Assembly: GCA_964472165.1 (NCBI GenBank)
Contig: CAYYJE010000002.1
Span: forward strand, 1 to 55,184
Direction of reading: 5' to 3'
DNA length: 55,184 bases
Origin: UBA1413 sp964472165
Lineage (GTDB): Bacteria > Bacteroidota > Bacteroidia > Bacteroidales > Prolixibacteraceae
Below, piece by piece: positions 43,885 to 51,638 of this stretch. How positions within the stretch are numbered: position 1 is the first letter of the stretch; every line of letters begins with the position of its first letter. The translations under genes were made by a program, and so were the position numbers. Under the pieces are notes generated by a model, which worked only from the letters and a program-made list of their open reading frames with translations, was not told the origin of the DNA and made no database searches.

Positions 43885-44661
43885 TTATTTAATGATTTTG
43901 ATTTCACTGAGTCTGGTGATGGTGTCGTTTCCGATCTGGTACTGGACAAAGCCTTCTTCGCCGGTGACCAGCGCCAGGCGGCCATTCAGGATGAGGTCGA
44001 AGGCCGGGACATCACTGAAGTGGTAGAGCTGTTTGATCTGGGATTTGTTTTGCACATCAAAGACTTTAATGCCGGCATCGCACACCCAGAGGGTATCGTT
44101 CCGGATGGCCAGTCCCCGGGGAGAAGAAAGAGAATGGGTGCCAACCTGCCTTGGAGCAGTCTTGTCACGGATGTCCACAATCTGCAGTTCATCGCCGGCC
44201 CTCCAGCACCGCATATTCGAGGAGCTGAGGGTCACATAGGCATACTGGCCGTCGGAAACCACCGGATCGCAGGCATAGATATGTTCGTAAAAGGAGATTT
44301 TCTCCGGATTCTCCGGGGAGGTAATGTCGTAGATGTACATGCCGGTGGAGGTTCCCAGGAAGAGGTTCTTGTCGAGGGGAAAGAGGGTCTCCACACCAAA
44401 GCCCACGTTGCGGTTGGTTTTGAATACGGGTTTTTCCGGATCGGCCAGGCTGAATACCTTCAGGGTGCGGTCGTCGACGGTGTAGAGATGATCGCCTGCG
44501 ACGGTAAAGCGGGCCATGGATCCGCCTGTTCCCTCCCCTGAAGAGAAGTCCGATTCGAAACTTTCTCCCATCTGGCAGCCGGCCGCCAGGATCACAATAA
44601 CCAGGGCTGGGAAGAGCCCCCGGGTGACCCTGTTTTTAAGGGCTAATTTCTTTCTTTCCAT
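43885..44661 (-). CDS. LVIVD-repeat lipoprotein
   Basis: 258 residues. A basic head and hydrophobic stretch (GLFPALVIVILAAGC) end in a lipobox Cys. The mature part is a beta-propeller-like run of LVIVD repeats: GDHLYTVDDRTLKVFSLADPEKP, TGMYIYDITSPENPEKI, DELQIVDIRDKTAPRQVG and AGIKVFDVQNKSQ. These repeats occur in choice-of-anchor and surface proteins with no fixed function. The start overlaps the preceding gene by 19 bases. It sits between a related LVIVD-like gene and a beta-barrel gene. Confidence 0.85.
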   Translation of the reverse strand: MERKKLALKNRVTRGLFPALVIVILAAGCQMGESFESDFSSGEGTGGSMARFTVAGDHLYTVDDRTLKVFSLADPEKPVFKTNRNVGFGVETLFPLDKNLFLGTSTGMYIYDITSPENPEKISFYEHIYACDPVVSDGQYAYVTLSSSNMRCWRAGDELQIVDIRDKTAPRQVGTHSLSSPRGLAIRNDTLWVCDAGIKVFDVQNKSQIKQLYHFSDVPAFDLILNGRLALVTGEEGFVQYQIGNDTITRLSEIKIIK

Positions 44662-45140
44662 CTCACAAGTATTGCGTTGTCAGGGCGGGCCATTTGTTCA
44701 CGGGTAGTAAGTCCCCTGCCGTTGGGAGCCTGCAGTTCAGGGAAAACATCTTTATTGCGGTTGGTGACCTCAATTCCTGTCATTTGGGGAGAGAGGGTCA
44801 GGGAAACAAGATCCACGGCATTGTCGGCATACAGGACCTGGTCCTTCATGGCCATGTCGATGCATCCGTCGATGCGGATAAAGGCGAAATTTTCGGGTTC
44901 CGAGGGATCGGTATTGTCGATCACATGGATGCCCTGGTACTTTTCGTTGATGAAAATCAGGTCGTCTTTCAGGTAGATTTTTCCGGGATTCCGGATGTCG
45001 CGGGGCCCCTCCAGGCGGATTCCCTTTTCCATCTCGCTCCGGAGCATAAAAACCGGCTCATACATCGACACTGGTTCGATGTCAAAGCCCGCGACCAGCA
45101 GGAAGAGGGCACCTACGGCAAGTAATTTGTATTTAGTCAT
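44643..45140 (-). CDS. LVIVD-like exported protein lacking a lipobox cysteine
   Basis: About 165 residues from the ATG at 45140 (MTKYKLLAVGALFLLVAGFD). The signal segment looks like that of a lipoprotein, but where Cys is expected after LVAG there is Phe (codon TTT; TGT would give Cys). The mature part contains the LVIVD-like unit KYQGIHVIDNTDPSEPENFAF and a second, degenerate region. It overlaps the next gene by 19 bases, which suggests coupling with the LVIVD lipoprotein. Frames extend to 45191 but the -7 element lies there. It may be anchored by its uncleaved signal or be released. Confidence 0.75.
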   Translation of the reverse strand: MTKYKLLAVGALFLLVAGFDIEPVSMYEPVFMLRSEMEKGIRLEGPRDIRNPGKIYLKDDLIFINEKYQGIHVIDNTDPSEPENFAFIRIDGCIDMAMKDQVLYADNAVDLVSLTLSPQMTGIEVTNRNKDVFPELQAPNGRGLTTREQMARPDNAILVRWKERN

Positions 45141-45195
45141 CGTTGAATGGTTTAACATATTGACGGATTCATACAGGGGGCGTTGCGTCACGCAG

Positions 45196-45203
45196 CAAAT
45201 TTA
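45196..45203 (-). promoter_or_regulatory. -7 promoter element of the LVIVD operon
   Basis: Minus-strand TAAATTTG matches TAnnTTTG. Transcription near 45190 would give a leader of about 50 bases before the ATG at 45140 and serve all three envelope genes. Confidence 0.5.
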
Positions 45204-45411
45204 AAAAAAAATATTCAGCCGGGCAGTACTCCATCATTTTTAGAAAATGTCAGATGGATATGACAAAAATATCTAATATTGCAAAAACGACCTTAATAAG
45301 AAGCCTGCATTGCTGCCGACAATATTGAATACAGCCAACTGAACCGGATCCCGCTGTGTTTGTTTGGATTACTCTGCCGGCATTATAGTAAACATAAAAT
45401 CATAATGCAAA

Positions 45412-46002
45412 ATGACAAAGACAGATTTCAAGCCGGGAACAATGATTTACCCCTTGCCAGCGGTGATGGTCAGCTGCGGGGAGAGTCCGGAAGAATACAA
45501 TATCATCACCATCGCATGGACGGGCACCATCTGCAGCGATCCGCCGATGTGCTACATTTCAGTAAGGCCGGGTCGCCATTCCCACGGGATCATCAGCCGG
45601 ACTAAGGAGTTCGTGATTAACCTGACCACCGAAGAGCTGGCCCGGGCCACCGACTGGTGCGGATGCCGTACCGGAAAAAAATTCAACAAGTGGAAGGAGA
45701 TGAACCTCACCCCGGCACCTGCACGGATCGTGAAAGCTCCGGTGATTGCCGAATCGCCCGTCAACATCGAATGTGTGGTCAGACAAATCATTCCCCTGGG
45801 TACCCACGACATGTTTATGGCTGAAGTGGTTAATATCCAGGCCGATGAAGCGTATATCGACCACAAGGGCGCTTTTAGCCTGGCCAAGGCAGGCCCCCTG
45901 GTATATAATCACGGCCACTATTTCGGATTGGGAAAGAAAATCGGAAAGTTCGGGTGGAGCGTGGAACGCAAACCAGGGCTTCCTAAAGAAGGTAACCGGT
46001 GA
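45412..46002 (+). CDS. Flavin reductase-like domain protein (FMN-binding split barrel)
   Basis: 196 residues of the flavin reductase (FMN-red) family. The start KPGTMIYPLPAVMVSCGESPEEYN and the following ITIAWTGTICSDPPMCYISVRPGRHSHGII are typical of the subgroup common in anaerobes and archaea. Two Cys near WCGCRTGKKFNKW may be redox-active or structural. A central VECVV-like strand (NIECVVRQIIPLGTHDMFMAEVV) and the tail KAGPLVYNHGHYFGLG complete the pattern. The electron acceptor is unknown. It is a single gene, divergent from the LVIVD operon and followed by repeat DNA. Confidence 0.88.
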   Translation: MTKTDFKPGTMIYPLPAVMVSCGESPEEYNIITIAWTGTICSDPPMCYISVRPGRHSHGIISRTKEFVINLTTEELARATDWCGCRTGKKFNKWKEMNLTPAPARIVKAPVIAESPVNIECVVRQIIPLGTHDMFMAEVVNIQADEAYIDHKGAFSLAKAGPLVYNHGHYFGLGKKIGKFGWSVERKPGLPKEGNR

Positions 46003-46045
46003 CCTGCGGTCTGGTATTCGGTAACCAGTCTCTCAAATCCGTATT

Positions 46046-46144
46046 CTGGCTCTGACGCGATCGGATCACGAAGCGCAGCAGAGTCCCGGCTCAGACGAGA
46101 CTGGATCACCAGATCACCGGATCACGGGAAAAAGGCAATCGGTG
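46046..46144. repeat. GATCAC-rich intergenic repeat, copy B
   Basis: GGATCAC-type units occur at about 46062, 46103, 46111 and 46119, ending GGGAAAAAGGCAATCGGTG. The segment GACTGGATCAC...AATCGGTG (46099-46144) closely follows copy A at 23205-23258, with one fewer GATCAC unit. It lies between the flavin reductase and the next gene and codes for nothing evident. Confidence 0.65.
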
Positions 46145-46266
46145 ATCGGTTTTGCCAATTTAAAGACTTAAAAGTATTATTTTGTTAAAGTATGTTAAGG
46201 TGTGTTTTTGAACATACTTAATCCCGGAATTTGAGGTTATATTCATGGAGTATAAAACAAGATGCC

Positions 46267-46458
46267 ATGATAGAATATGCAAAGGTAATTCTGCCGAAAG
46301 TAAGTTTCAGTAAGTTCTTATTCAGGAAAGAGTTGCTCAAGTGTATCGGGTGGATGAAACCCATGGAACTGGTCGAATTGAAACAATGGTGCCTCAGTAA
46401 TTTCAGGAACGAGTTTCCTGATGTGCTGGAAGAGGCGTTTGAAATGAGTGCAGCCTGA
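46267..46458 (+). CDS. Conserved small protein, 63 residues
   Basis: Starts at the ATG at 46267 as MIEYAKVILPKVSFSKFLFRKELLKCIGW and continues through MKPMELVELKQWCLSNFRNEFPDVLEEAF. The charged, amphipathic helical pattern and the presence of a proper terminator right after it support a real gene. I recall near-identical small hypothetical proteins across Bacteroidota but no function. A longer version from 46231 is possible, but the added residues look random. It may be a small regulatory or stress protein; that is a guess only. Confidence 0.7.
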   Translation: MIEYAKVILPKVSFSKFLFRKELLKCIGWMKPMELVELKQWCLSNFRNEFPDVLEEAFEMSAA

Positions 46459-46465
46459 AAAAGGA

Positions 46466-46498
46466 AGCCGTCTCCTGACCAGGGCGGCTTTTTTTTTA
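46466..46498 (+). terminator. Rho-independent terminator after the small conserved protein
   Basis: AGCCGTCT (46466-46473) pairs with GGGCGGCT (46482-46489) with two G-U pairs and an 8-base loop, followed by a run of nine Ts. Confidence 0.75.
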
Positions 46499-46544
46499 GG
46501 TTTATCATAGCCTGTGGCAGCGAAATTCTTTTTATTTTGCCGCC

Positions 46545-47852
46545 ATGAAACAAACAATCTGGTTACTGCTGCTCTTTTTCCTGGTCCCTTTCACGGGATA
46601 CAGCTCCGAACTGACGGATTATCTGCAAAAACAACCGGCTGTGGAAAGGGTTGAGCCCATCGGTCCGAATCCTTTTTTCGGGGAAGCTGTCCGGTTTTTT
46701 ATCAGGCAGCCTTTGGACCACAAGGATCCGGGGAAAGGCCATTTCCTCCAGCGGGTATTTGTAAGTGTGCGGGGTCAGGATCAGCCTGTAGTGCTTGTCA
46801 CCGAAGGATACGCGGCTGCCTACGGGGGAAATCCGCGGTATCTGAATGAGCTGTGCCCCTTGCTGGATGCCAGTCAGGTGGTGATCGAACATCGCTATTT
46901 TGGGGAGTCGTGGCCCGAAGGGCGCGACTGGCAATACCTGACCGTGGAAAATGCTGCCGGCGACCATCACCAGGTTGTGGCCCTCCTCAAGCCCTGGTTT
47001 TCCGGAAAATGGATCAATACGGGAATCAGCAAGGGGGGGCAAACCGCCTTGTTGCACCGGATGTTCTTTCCTGACGACGTCGATCTGACCGTTTCGTATG
47101 TGGCCCCCATGAATTTTGCCGTGGAAGACGGTCGTCATGAACGTCATATTGCCCGTGTTTCGGGAACAAAGGAAGCCCGCCGGAAAGTCATGGCTTTTCA
47201 GAAGGAAGTGTTGCAACGGCGAGATTCACTGATGCCCCTTTTCGAAAAATGGGTCAGCGATAAAAAATCCACTTTCAGACTCCCCGTGGCCGAGATCTAT
47301 GATTATTCGGTTTTGGAATACAGCTTTTCTTTCTGGCAATGGGGACGGGATCCGGGGACCATTCCTCCGGGGTCCGCTACTGACAAAGAGATTTTTAACC
47401 ATTGGATGGAAGTTTCTGATCCGGGTTATTTTTCCCTGGAAGAACAGGAACGGATGGGCTCTTTTTTTGTGCAGGCAGCCCGCGAACTGGGTTACTACGG
47501 GTATGATACCCGTCCGTTCAGGAAATTCCTGAAGATCAGGAATGCCGGAAACTATCTTTCCCGGTTGTTCCTTCCCGACGGCTACCGTCCGGAATTTGAT
47601 TCCGGGCCGGCTTTCCTGGCCCAACGCTTTCTGAACACCACCAACCTTCCGATGCTGTTTATCTATGGGGAGGATGATCCCTGGACGGCCAGCGGAGTGG
47701 TCATTCCCAGGAAAAGTGCGGTGTTGAAAATTGTCCAGGAGGGTGGCAGTCACCGTACCCGGATTGCCACACTCAGCGAGGAAAACAAAGAGCGGGTACT
47801 GGAAAGGATGAAAGAAGTAATCGAGGTTCCGGAGCCGGTCCAGGTGCCTTAA
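46545..47852 (+). CDS. S28-family serine peptidase (prolyl tri/tetrapeptidyl aminopeptidase-like)
   Basis: 435 residues, exported by a signal peptide (MKQTIWLLLLFFLVPFTGYS). The S28 alpha/beta-hydrolase pattern is clear: RFFIRQPLDHKDPGKGHFLQR at the start, VVIEHRYFGESWPEG, the nucleophile Ser in NTGISKGGQTALLHR, Asp in YGEDDPWTASG, and His in GGSHRTRI near the C-terminus. Family members of Bacteroidota remove tri- or tetrapeptides with proline, as in Porphyromonas PTP. Likely role: periplasmic peptide use. Confidence 0.92.
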   Translation: MKQTIWLLLLFFLVPFTGYSSELTDYLQKQPAVERVEPIGPNPFFGEAVRFFIRQPLDHKDPGKGHFLQRVFVSVRGQDQPVVLVTEGYAAAYGGNPRYLNELCPLLDASQVVIEHRYFGESWPEGRDWQYLTVENAAGDHHQVVALLKPWFSGKWINTGISKGGQTALLHRMFFPDDVDLTVSYVAPMNFAVEDGRHERHIARVSGTKEARRKVMAFQKEVLQRRDSLMPLFEKWVSDKKSTFRLPVAEIYDYSVLEYSFSFWQWGRDPGTIPPGSATDKEIFNHWMEVSDPGYFSLEEQERMGSFFVQAARELGYYGYDTRPFRKFLKIRNAGNYLSRLFLPDGYRPEFDSGPAFLAQRFLNTTNLPMLFIYGEDDPWTASGVVIPRKSAVLKIVQEGGSHRTRIATLSEENKERVLERMKEVIEVPEPVQVP

Positions 47853-47872
47853 AAATAAATTTAATTGGATTA

Positions 47873-47904
47873 TTGGTGATTTTTCCGAAAAAGTACTATC
47901 TTTG
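47873..47904 (+). promoter_or_regulatory. Strong promoter of the initiator tRNA gene
   Basis: TTGG from 47873 and TATCTTTG at 47897-47904 match both Bacteroidota promoter boxes, with 21 bases between the TTG and TA. CACCGC follows directly, giving a start near 47910 and about 37 bases of 5' leader to remove. Confidence 0.75.
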
Positions 47905-47946
47905 CACCGCGTTTGAGTTCTGAAATTCTTTGAATTATAAATATAT

Positions 47947-48019
47947 TGCGGGGTGGAGCAGTTGGTAGCTCGTTGGGCTCATAACCCAGAGGCCGTACGT
48001 TCGAGTCGTACCCCCGCTA
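47947..48019 (+). tRNA. Initiator tRNA-fMet (anticodon CAT)
   Basis: A full cloverleaf folds: acceptor 47947-47953 with 48012-48018, D-stem GAGC/GCTC, anticodon stem TTGGG/CCCAG with loop CTCATAA (CAT at 47980-47982), T-stem GTACG/CGTAC with loop TTCGAGT, discriminator A at 48019. The three consecutive G-C pairs next to the anticodon loop and the unpaired first position (T1 against T72) mark it as the initiator and not the elongator tRNA-Met. CCA is not encoded. A terminator follows at once. Confidence 0.95.
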
Positions 48020-48025
48020 CCGAGA

Positions 48026-48054
48026 AGAGGATCAGAAAACTGGTTCTCTTTTTT
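48026..48054 (+). terminator. Rho-independent terminator after tRNA-fMet
   Basis: AGAGGATCAG (48026-48035) pairs with CTGGTTCTCT (48040-48049) over ten pairs, two of them G-U, around an AAAA loop, followed by five further Ts. The tRNA is therefore a single-gene transcript. Confidence 0.85.
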
Positions 48055-48404
48055 ATTTGTTGATTGGTTGATTGGTTGATTTATTGATAGAACCATTTCT
48101 GATTCTGTTACTAACTGCTTTTGGATTTTCACTCCTCCTTCACTGTAGTCCTTATTTGATTGCAATGCTCTTTCCAGTAATTATTTTTTTGTAAATGGTT
48201 CAAGATGTTTCATTTCGTGCTTTAAGTTATAAGATATGTTTCTGTACCAGCAAAATTGTTTCCCGGGAGAAAAGTTAAAAATCTGAAATCAACGATAAAA
48301 CTCCTCTATTTTTTGAACATGATATGAATTAGCCCGTTATAGTGAGTAAAGAGAACCCGTTTTTGTTTCATTTGAGATTATAGCAAAATTGGGAATGCTG
48401 TTTT
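48055..48404. other. AT-rich non-coding stretch before the NDH-2 gene
   Basis: It begins with a short tandem repeat of TTGATTGG (48060-48083, two full units and a partial one). No coding pattern, RNA gene or clear TAnnTTTG promoter was recognised in the rest; the promoter of the following gene must be in here. Confidence 0.5.
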
Positions 48405-49691
48405 ATGAGAACAAGAACAAAAATGACTGAACGGAAGAAGGTCATCGTAATTGGCGCAGGTTTTGCCGGTATCCACCTGGTCAGAAGGTTAGATGAAGGA
48501 TTGTTTGATATTCTTCTGATAGATAAACTGAATCATCATCAATTCCAGCCCCTCTTTTATCAGGTCGCCACCTCGCAGATAGAACCGGCCAGTATTACCT
48601 TTCCACTGAGAAATATTTTCAGGAATAAGAGAAATGTTCAGGTCAGGATGGCTGAAGTGATATCTGTCAACAGAAATAAAAACGAGATCATCACCACGAT
48701 CGGTAATTTTAATTACGATTACCTGATCATTGCGACCGGTTGCCGGACAAATTTCTTTGGTAACAGGGACATAGAAAGAAACTCACTGTCGCTGAAAACA
48801 ACATATGATGCCATTTCTATTCGCAATCATGTTCTTCTGACTTATGAATCTTTTATTTCTGCCGGTAATGATGAGAAAGAAAGCCTTTTGAATCTGGTCA
48901 TTGCCGGAGGGGGTCCGACAGGAGTCGAATTGGCAGGCGCTTTTGCAGAAGTCAAAAGGAATATTCTTCCGAAAGATTACCCCGGTATTGACTTCGGCGA
49001 CCTTAATATCATTTTGGTTGAAGGGAGTAAAAGTCTGCTGAGGAACATGAGTGTCGATGCTCAGACCGCTTCCATGAAATACCTCTCAGATACGGGTGTC
49101 ACTCTTCTTTTTGAAACCCTTGTGGTTAAATATGACGGTCATATTGCCGTGTTAAGCAACGGAAAGGAAATTAAAACAAAAACTGTCATATGGGTGGCCG
49201 GCATAATAGGAAACCTGATTGAAGGCTTTCCGGAAACAGCCTTTACCGGCAACGGCAGGATTTATGTAAACCGGATTAACCAGGTAAAAGGATATGACGA
49301 TGTTTTTGCTGTTGGTGATATAGCCTTCATGGAAACACCCCGCTATCCCCGGGGACATCCACAGTTAGCCAATGTGGCAATAACGCAGGCCAAGCGTCTG
49401 GCAGGAAATATGAAAGCCAAAGAGATGACTAAACCTTTGGTTGAATATGAATACAGGGATTGGGGCTCCATGGCAACCATAGGAAATATGAAAGCAGTGG
49501 TTGATTTGCCATTTCTGAAATTCAGGGGATTTATTGCCTGGTTGTTCTGGATGTTCCTTCATCTGATGTTGATATTGAGCGTCAAAAATAAACTGATCAT
49601 TTTTATAAACTGGGCATGGAAATATATGATAGAGGACACCTCGCTGAGGTTGATTCTTACTCAGACAGGGAATAAAAGAGAGACACTTTAA
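48405..49691 (+). CDS. ndh: Type II NADH dehydrogenase (NDH-2)
   Basis: A single-subunit FAD enzyme on the inner membrane that passes electrons from NADH to quinone without pumping protons. 428 residues (or 422 from the ATG at 48423). FAD motif VIVIGAGFAGIHLVRRL at the N-terminus, the family stretch NHHQFQPLFYQVATSQIEP, the second Rossmann motif VIAGGGPTGVELAGAFAE, and VFAVGDIAF near the C-terminus. A hydrophobic C-terminal helix (FIAWLFWMFLHLMLIL) fits membrane attachment. The flavodiiron gene follows after 11 bases, so the two are probably one operon linked to oxygen. Confidence 0.9.
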   Translation: MRTRTKMTERKKVIVIGAGFAGIHLVRRLDEGLFDILLIDKLNHHQFQPLFYQVATSQIEPASITFPLRNIFRNKRNVQVRMAEVISVNRNKNEIITTIGNFNYDYLIIATGCRTNFFGNRDIERNSLSLKTTYDAISIRNHVLLTYESFISAGNDEKESLLNLVIAGGGPTGVELAGAFAEVKRNILPKDYPGIDFGDLNIILVEGSKSLLRNMSVDAQTASMKYLSDTGVTLLFETLVVKYDGHIAVLSNGKEIKTKTVIWVAGIIGNLIEGFPETAFTGNGRIYVNRINQVKGYDDVFAVGDIAFMETPRYPRGHPQLANVAITQAKRLAGNMKAKEMTKPLVEYEYRDWGSMATIGNMKAVVDLPFLKFRGFIAWLFWMFLHLMLILSVKNKLIIFINWAWKYMIEDTSLRLILTQTGNKRETL

Positions 49692-49702
49692 ACAAACTGA
49701 AT

Positions 49703-50932
49703 ATGAAAAAACAGATAAAAAGCAATGTATTCTGGGTGGGTAAAAATGACTGGGAATTAAGGCAATTTCATGGCTATGAATATTCCACCCATAAAGGTTC
49801 AACCTACAACTCCTATCTGATCCGGGAAGAAAAGACAGTATTAATTGATACCGTATTTCAACCTTTTTCTTCTGAATTTATCAAAAACCTGACAGAGGAA
49901 ATCGAACTTTCTGATATTGATTTTATCATTGCAAACCATGCCGAACCGGACCATAGCGGGGCATTGCCGGAACTGTTGGAAAGAATTCCTGATACACCGG
50001 TGTACTGCACGGGAAACGGGATAAAATCGCTGAAAGGTCATTATCACAAAGACTGGAACTTTAAAACTGTTAAAACAGGGGAAAGGCTTTCACTTGGAAA
50101 CGGGAAAGAACTGATTTTCATACAGGCACCGATGCTCCATTGGCCCGACAGTATGTTCTGCTACCTTACTAAAGATAATATTCTGTTCAGTAATGACGCT
50201 TTCGGACAGCATTTTTGCACGGAATTGTTATTTAATGATCTGGTAGAGCAAAGTGAGTTGTTTACTGAAGCGATAAAATATTATGCAAATATTCTGACTC
50301 CGTTTAGCCATTTGGTGACTAAAAAGATTGATGAATTTGTGAAACTGAATCTGCCCCTGGATATTGTTTGTCCGAGTCATGGAGTTATCTGGAGGGATAA
50401 TCCCATGCAAATTGTTACAAAATACATGGAATGGGCAAACAGCTATCAGGAAAATCAGATAACGGTCATCTTTGACACCATGTATGGCGGAACCCGTACA
50501 ATAGCCGAAAATATCGTAAGGGGTATCAATCATGCTGACCGTTTCGTCAATGTAAAATTATTCAATGCAGCCACAAACGATAAAAATGACATTATTACGG
50601 AAATCTTCAAATCCAAGGCTGTATTAATAGGATCACCGACCCTGAACAACGGAATTATGTATTCTATATCGGGCTTGTTGGAACTCATTAAAGGCCTGAA
50701 ATTTAAGAACAAAAAAGCAGCGTCATTCGGATGTTTCGGTTGGCATGATTTATCCACCAGAATTATTGAGGGTGTATTAAAGGATTCAGGATTTGAAATC
50801 ATATCCGAACCAGTAAGCTGTAACTGGCAACCTGATGACAATGAAAAAGAGAGAAGTTTTTCATTCGGGGAGCAATTCGTGAAGAAACTTGAAAATTACA
50901 TTTCTGGTCACCCGGGAAATGAGGCCCAATGA
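49703..50932 (+). CDS. A-type flavodiiron protein (FprA)
   Basis: A soluble enzyme that reduces oxygen to water, or nitric oxide to N2O, in anaerobes and microaerophiles. 409 residues: an N-terminal metallo-beta-lactamase-like di-iron domain and a C-terminal flavodoxin domain. The iron ligands are in the canonical order H79-x-E81-x-D83 (ANHAEPDHSG), then LHWPDS, FSNDAFGQHF (Asp) and CPSHGVIW (His). FMN binding is by DTMYGGTRTIAENI. There is no fused rubredoxin and no rubredoxin gene next to it, so the electron donor is elsewhere. It is co-located with NDH-2. Confidence 0.93.
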   Translation: MKKQIKSNVFWVGKNDWELRQFHGYEYSTHKGSTYNSYLIREEKTVLIDTVFQPFSSEFIKNLTEEIELSDIDFIIANHAEPDHSGALPELLERIPDTPVYCTGNGIKSLKGHYHKDWNFKTVKTGERLSLGNGKELIFIQAPMLHWPDSMFCYLTKDNILFSNDAFGQHFCTELLFNDLVEQSELFTEAIKYYANILTPFSHLVTKKIDEFVKLNLPLDIVCPSHGVIWRDNPMQIVTKYMEWANSYQENQITVIFDTMYGGTRTIAENIVRGINHADRFVNVKLFNAATNDKNDIITEIFKSKAVLIGSPTLNNGIMYSISGLLELIKGLKFKNKKAASFGCFGWHDLSTRIIEGVLKDSGFEIISEPVSCNWQPDDNEKERSFSFGEQFVKKLENYISGHPGNEAQ

Positions 50933-51638
50933 CAGTAACCCTGGTTTACGGGGCAAAGGATGTAGAACACAATGAAGCCATCGTCCTGCTGGACTTTTTT
51001 CTGAGATGAAATTTCTTTTATAAAGAAGCCATTCCCTTTGGTCCCCCGCGTATCAGTATCTGTTTGTGACAAACTATTGGTCACATTACGGGTGCCCATG
51101 AAGACCCGATAGAGAGTATATTGAATCATGCAGGTCAACCACCCTATAATAATATTCCAACAGGTTCGATATTTTACTAGTTAACAGGGATGATAGTATT
51201 TCGATCTTCAATTAATTTCAACTGTAAGTTTCATTCAGTTTTCAAGGCCCGCAGAACTCGCCCCGCCTCAGGCGGGACTCGTTTCAAAATTCCCCGCTAC
51301 GCTGATATTCAGGTTTATACCTGACTTTTTTTGTCCCTGTTTCGCGGGGTAAGGGACATGAATAAGGATAATACGCCGAAACAATCCTCGTTCTGCGACC
51401 AAACAAACCCCGGATCCAATCAAGGGATTAACCGGTTCCATTGACCTGGATTTCAAATGGTCAGACAATATGCAGGGTGACAATGAGCCTCTCGAAAAGT
51501 ACGTCAACGGGGGTGCAACCTCCGGAGGCCTTTTAAAACTCTATCTAATGATTTCACGGTTAAATCCTAAGCAATTTAAAACATTTTGCAACAGAAATTG
51601 TTACTTGATTGAAACAAACATTAAGAAAGGAATCACCA
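50933..51638. other. 0.7-kb stretch without a recognisable gene
   Basis: Three small frames exist but none has a recognisable sequence or good composition. Structures seen are a GC hairpin CCCGCC/GGCGGG at 51262-51276, an intrinsic terminator at 51309-51332, and a TGTCCC/GGGACA hairpin just after it. There are no terminal inverted repeats or transposase motifs. It may be remnants of a lost gene between the flavodiiron and YtfG-like genes. Confidence 0.5.
51309..51332 (+). terminator. Rho-independent terminator in the gene-poor stretch
   Basis: TCAGGT (51309-51314) and ACCTGA (51319-51324) form a 6-bp stem with a TTAT loop, followed by C and seven Ts. No gene ends close by; the nearest upstream is the flavodiiron gene, 380 bases earlier. 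Confidence 0.6.

Noticed and set aside
43321..44541. Plus-strand frame of 406 residues
   Set aside because: It is opposite two genes with clear signal peptides and repeats; its own translation has no recognisable domain and follows the codon bias of the other strand.
47935..48165. Minus-strand frame of 76 residues across the tRNA gene
   Set aside because: It is mainly the antisense of tRNA-fMet (the WVMSPTSYQLLHPA type of translation seen opposite many tRNA-Met genes) and the TTGATTGG repeat.
50908..51507. Two minus-strand frames (50908-51138 and 51268-51507) in the gene-poor stretch
   Set aside because: No recognisable sequence, no promoter, and one runs through the terminator hairpins.
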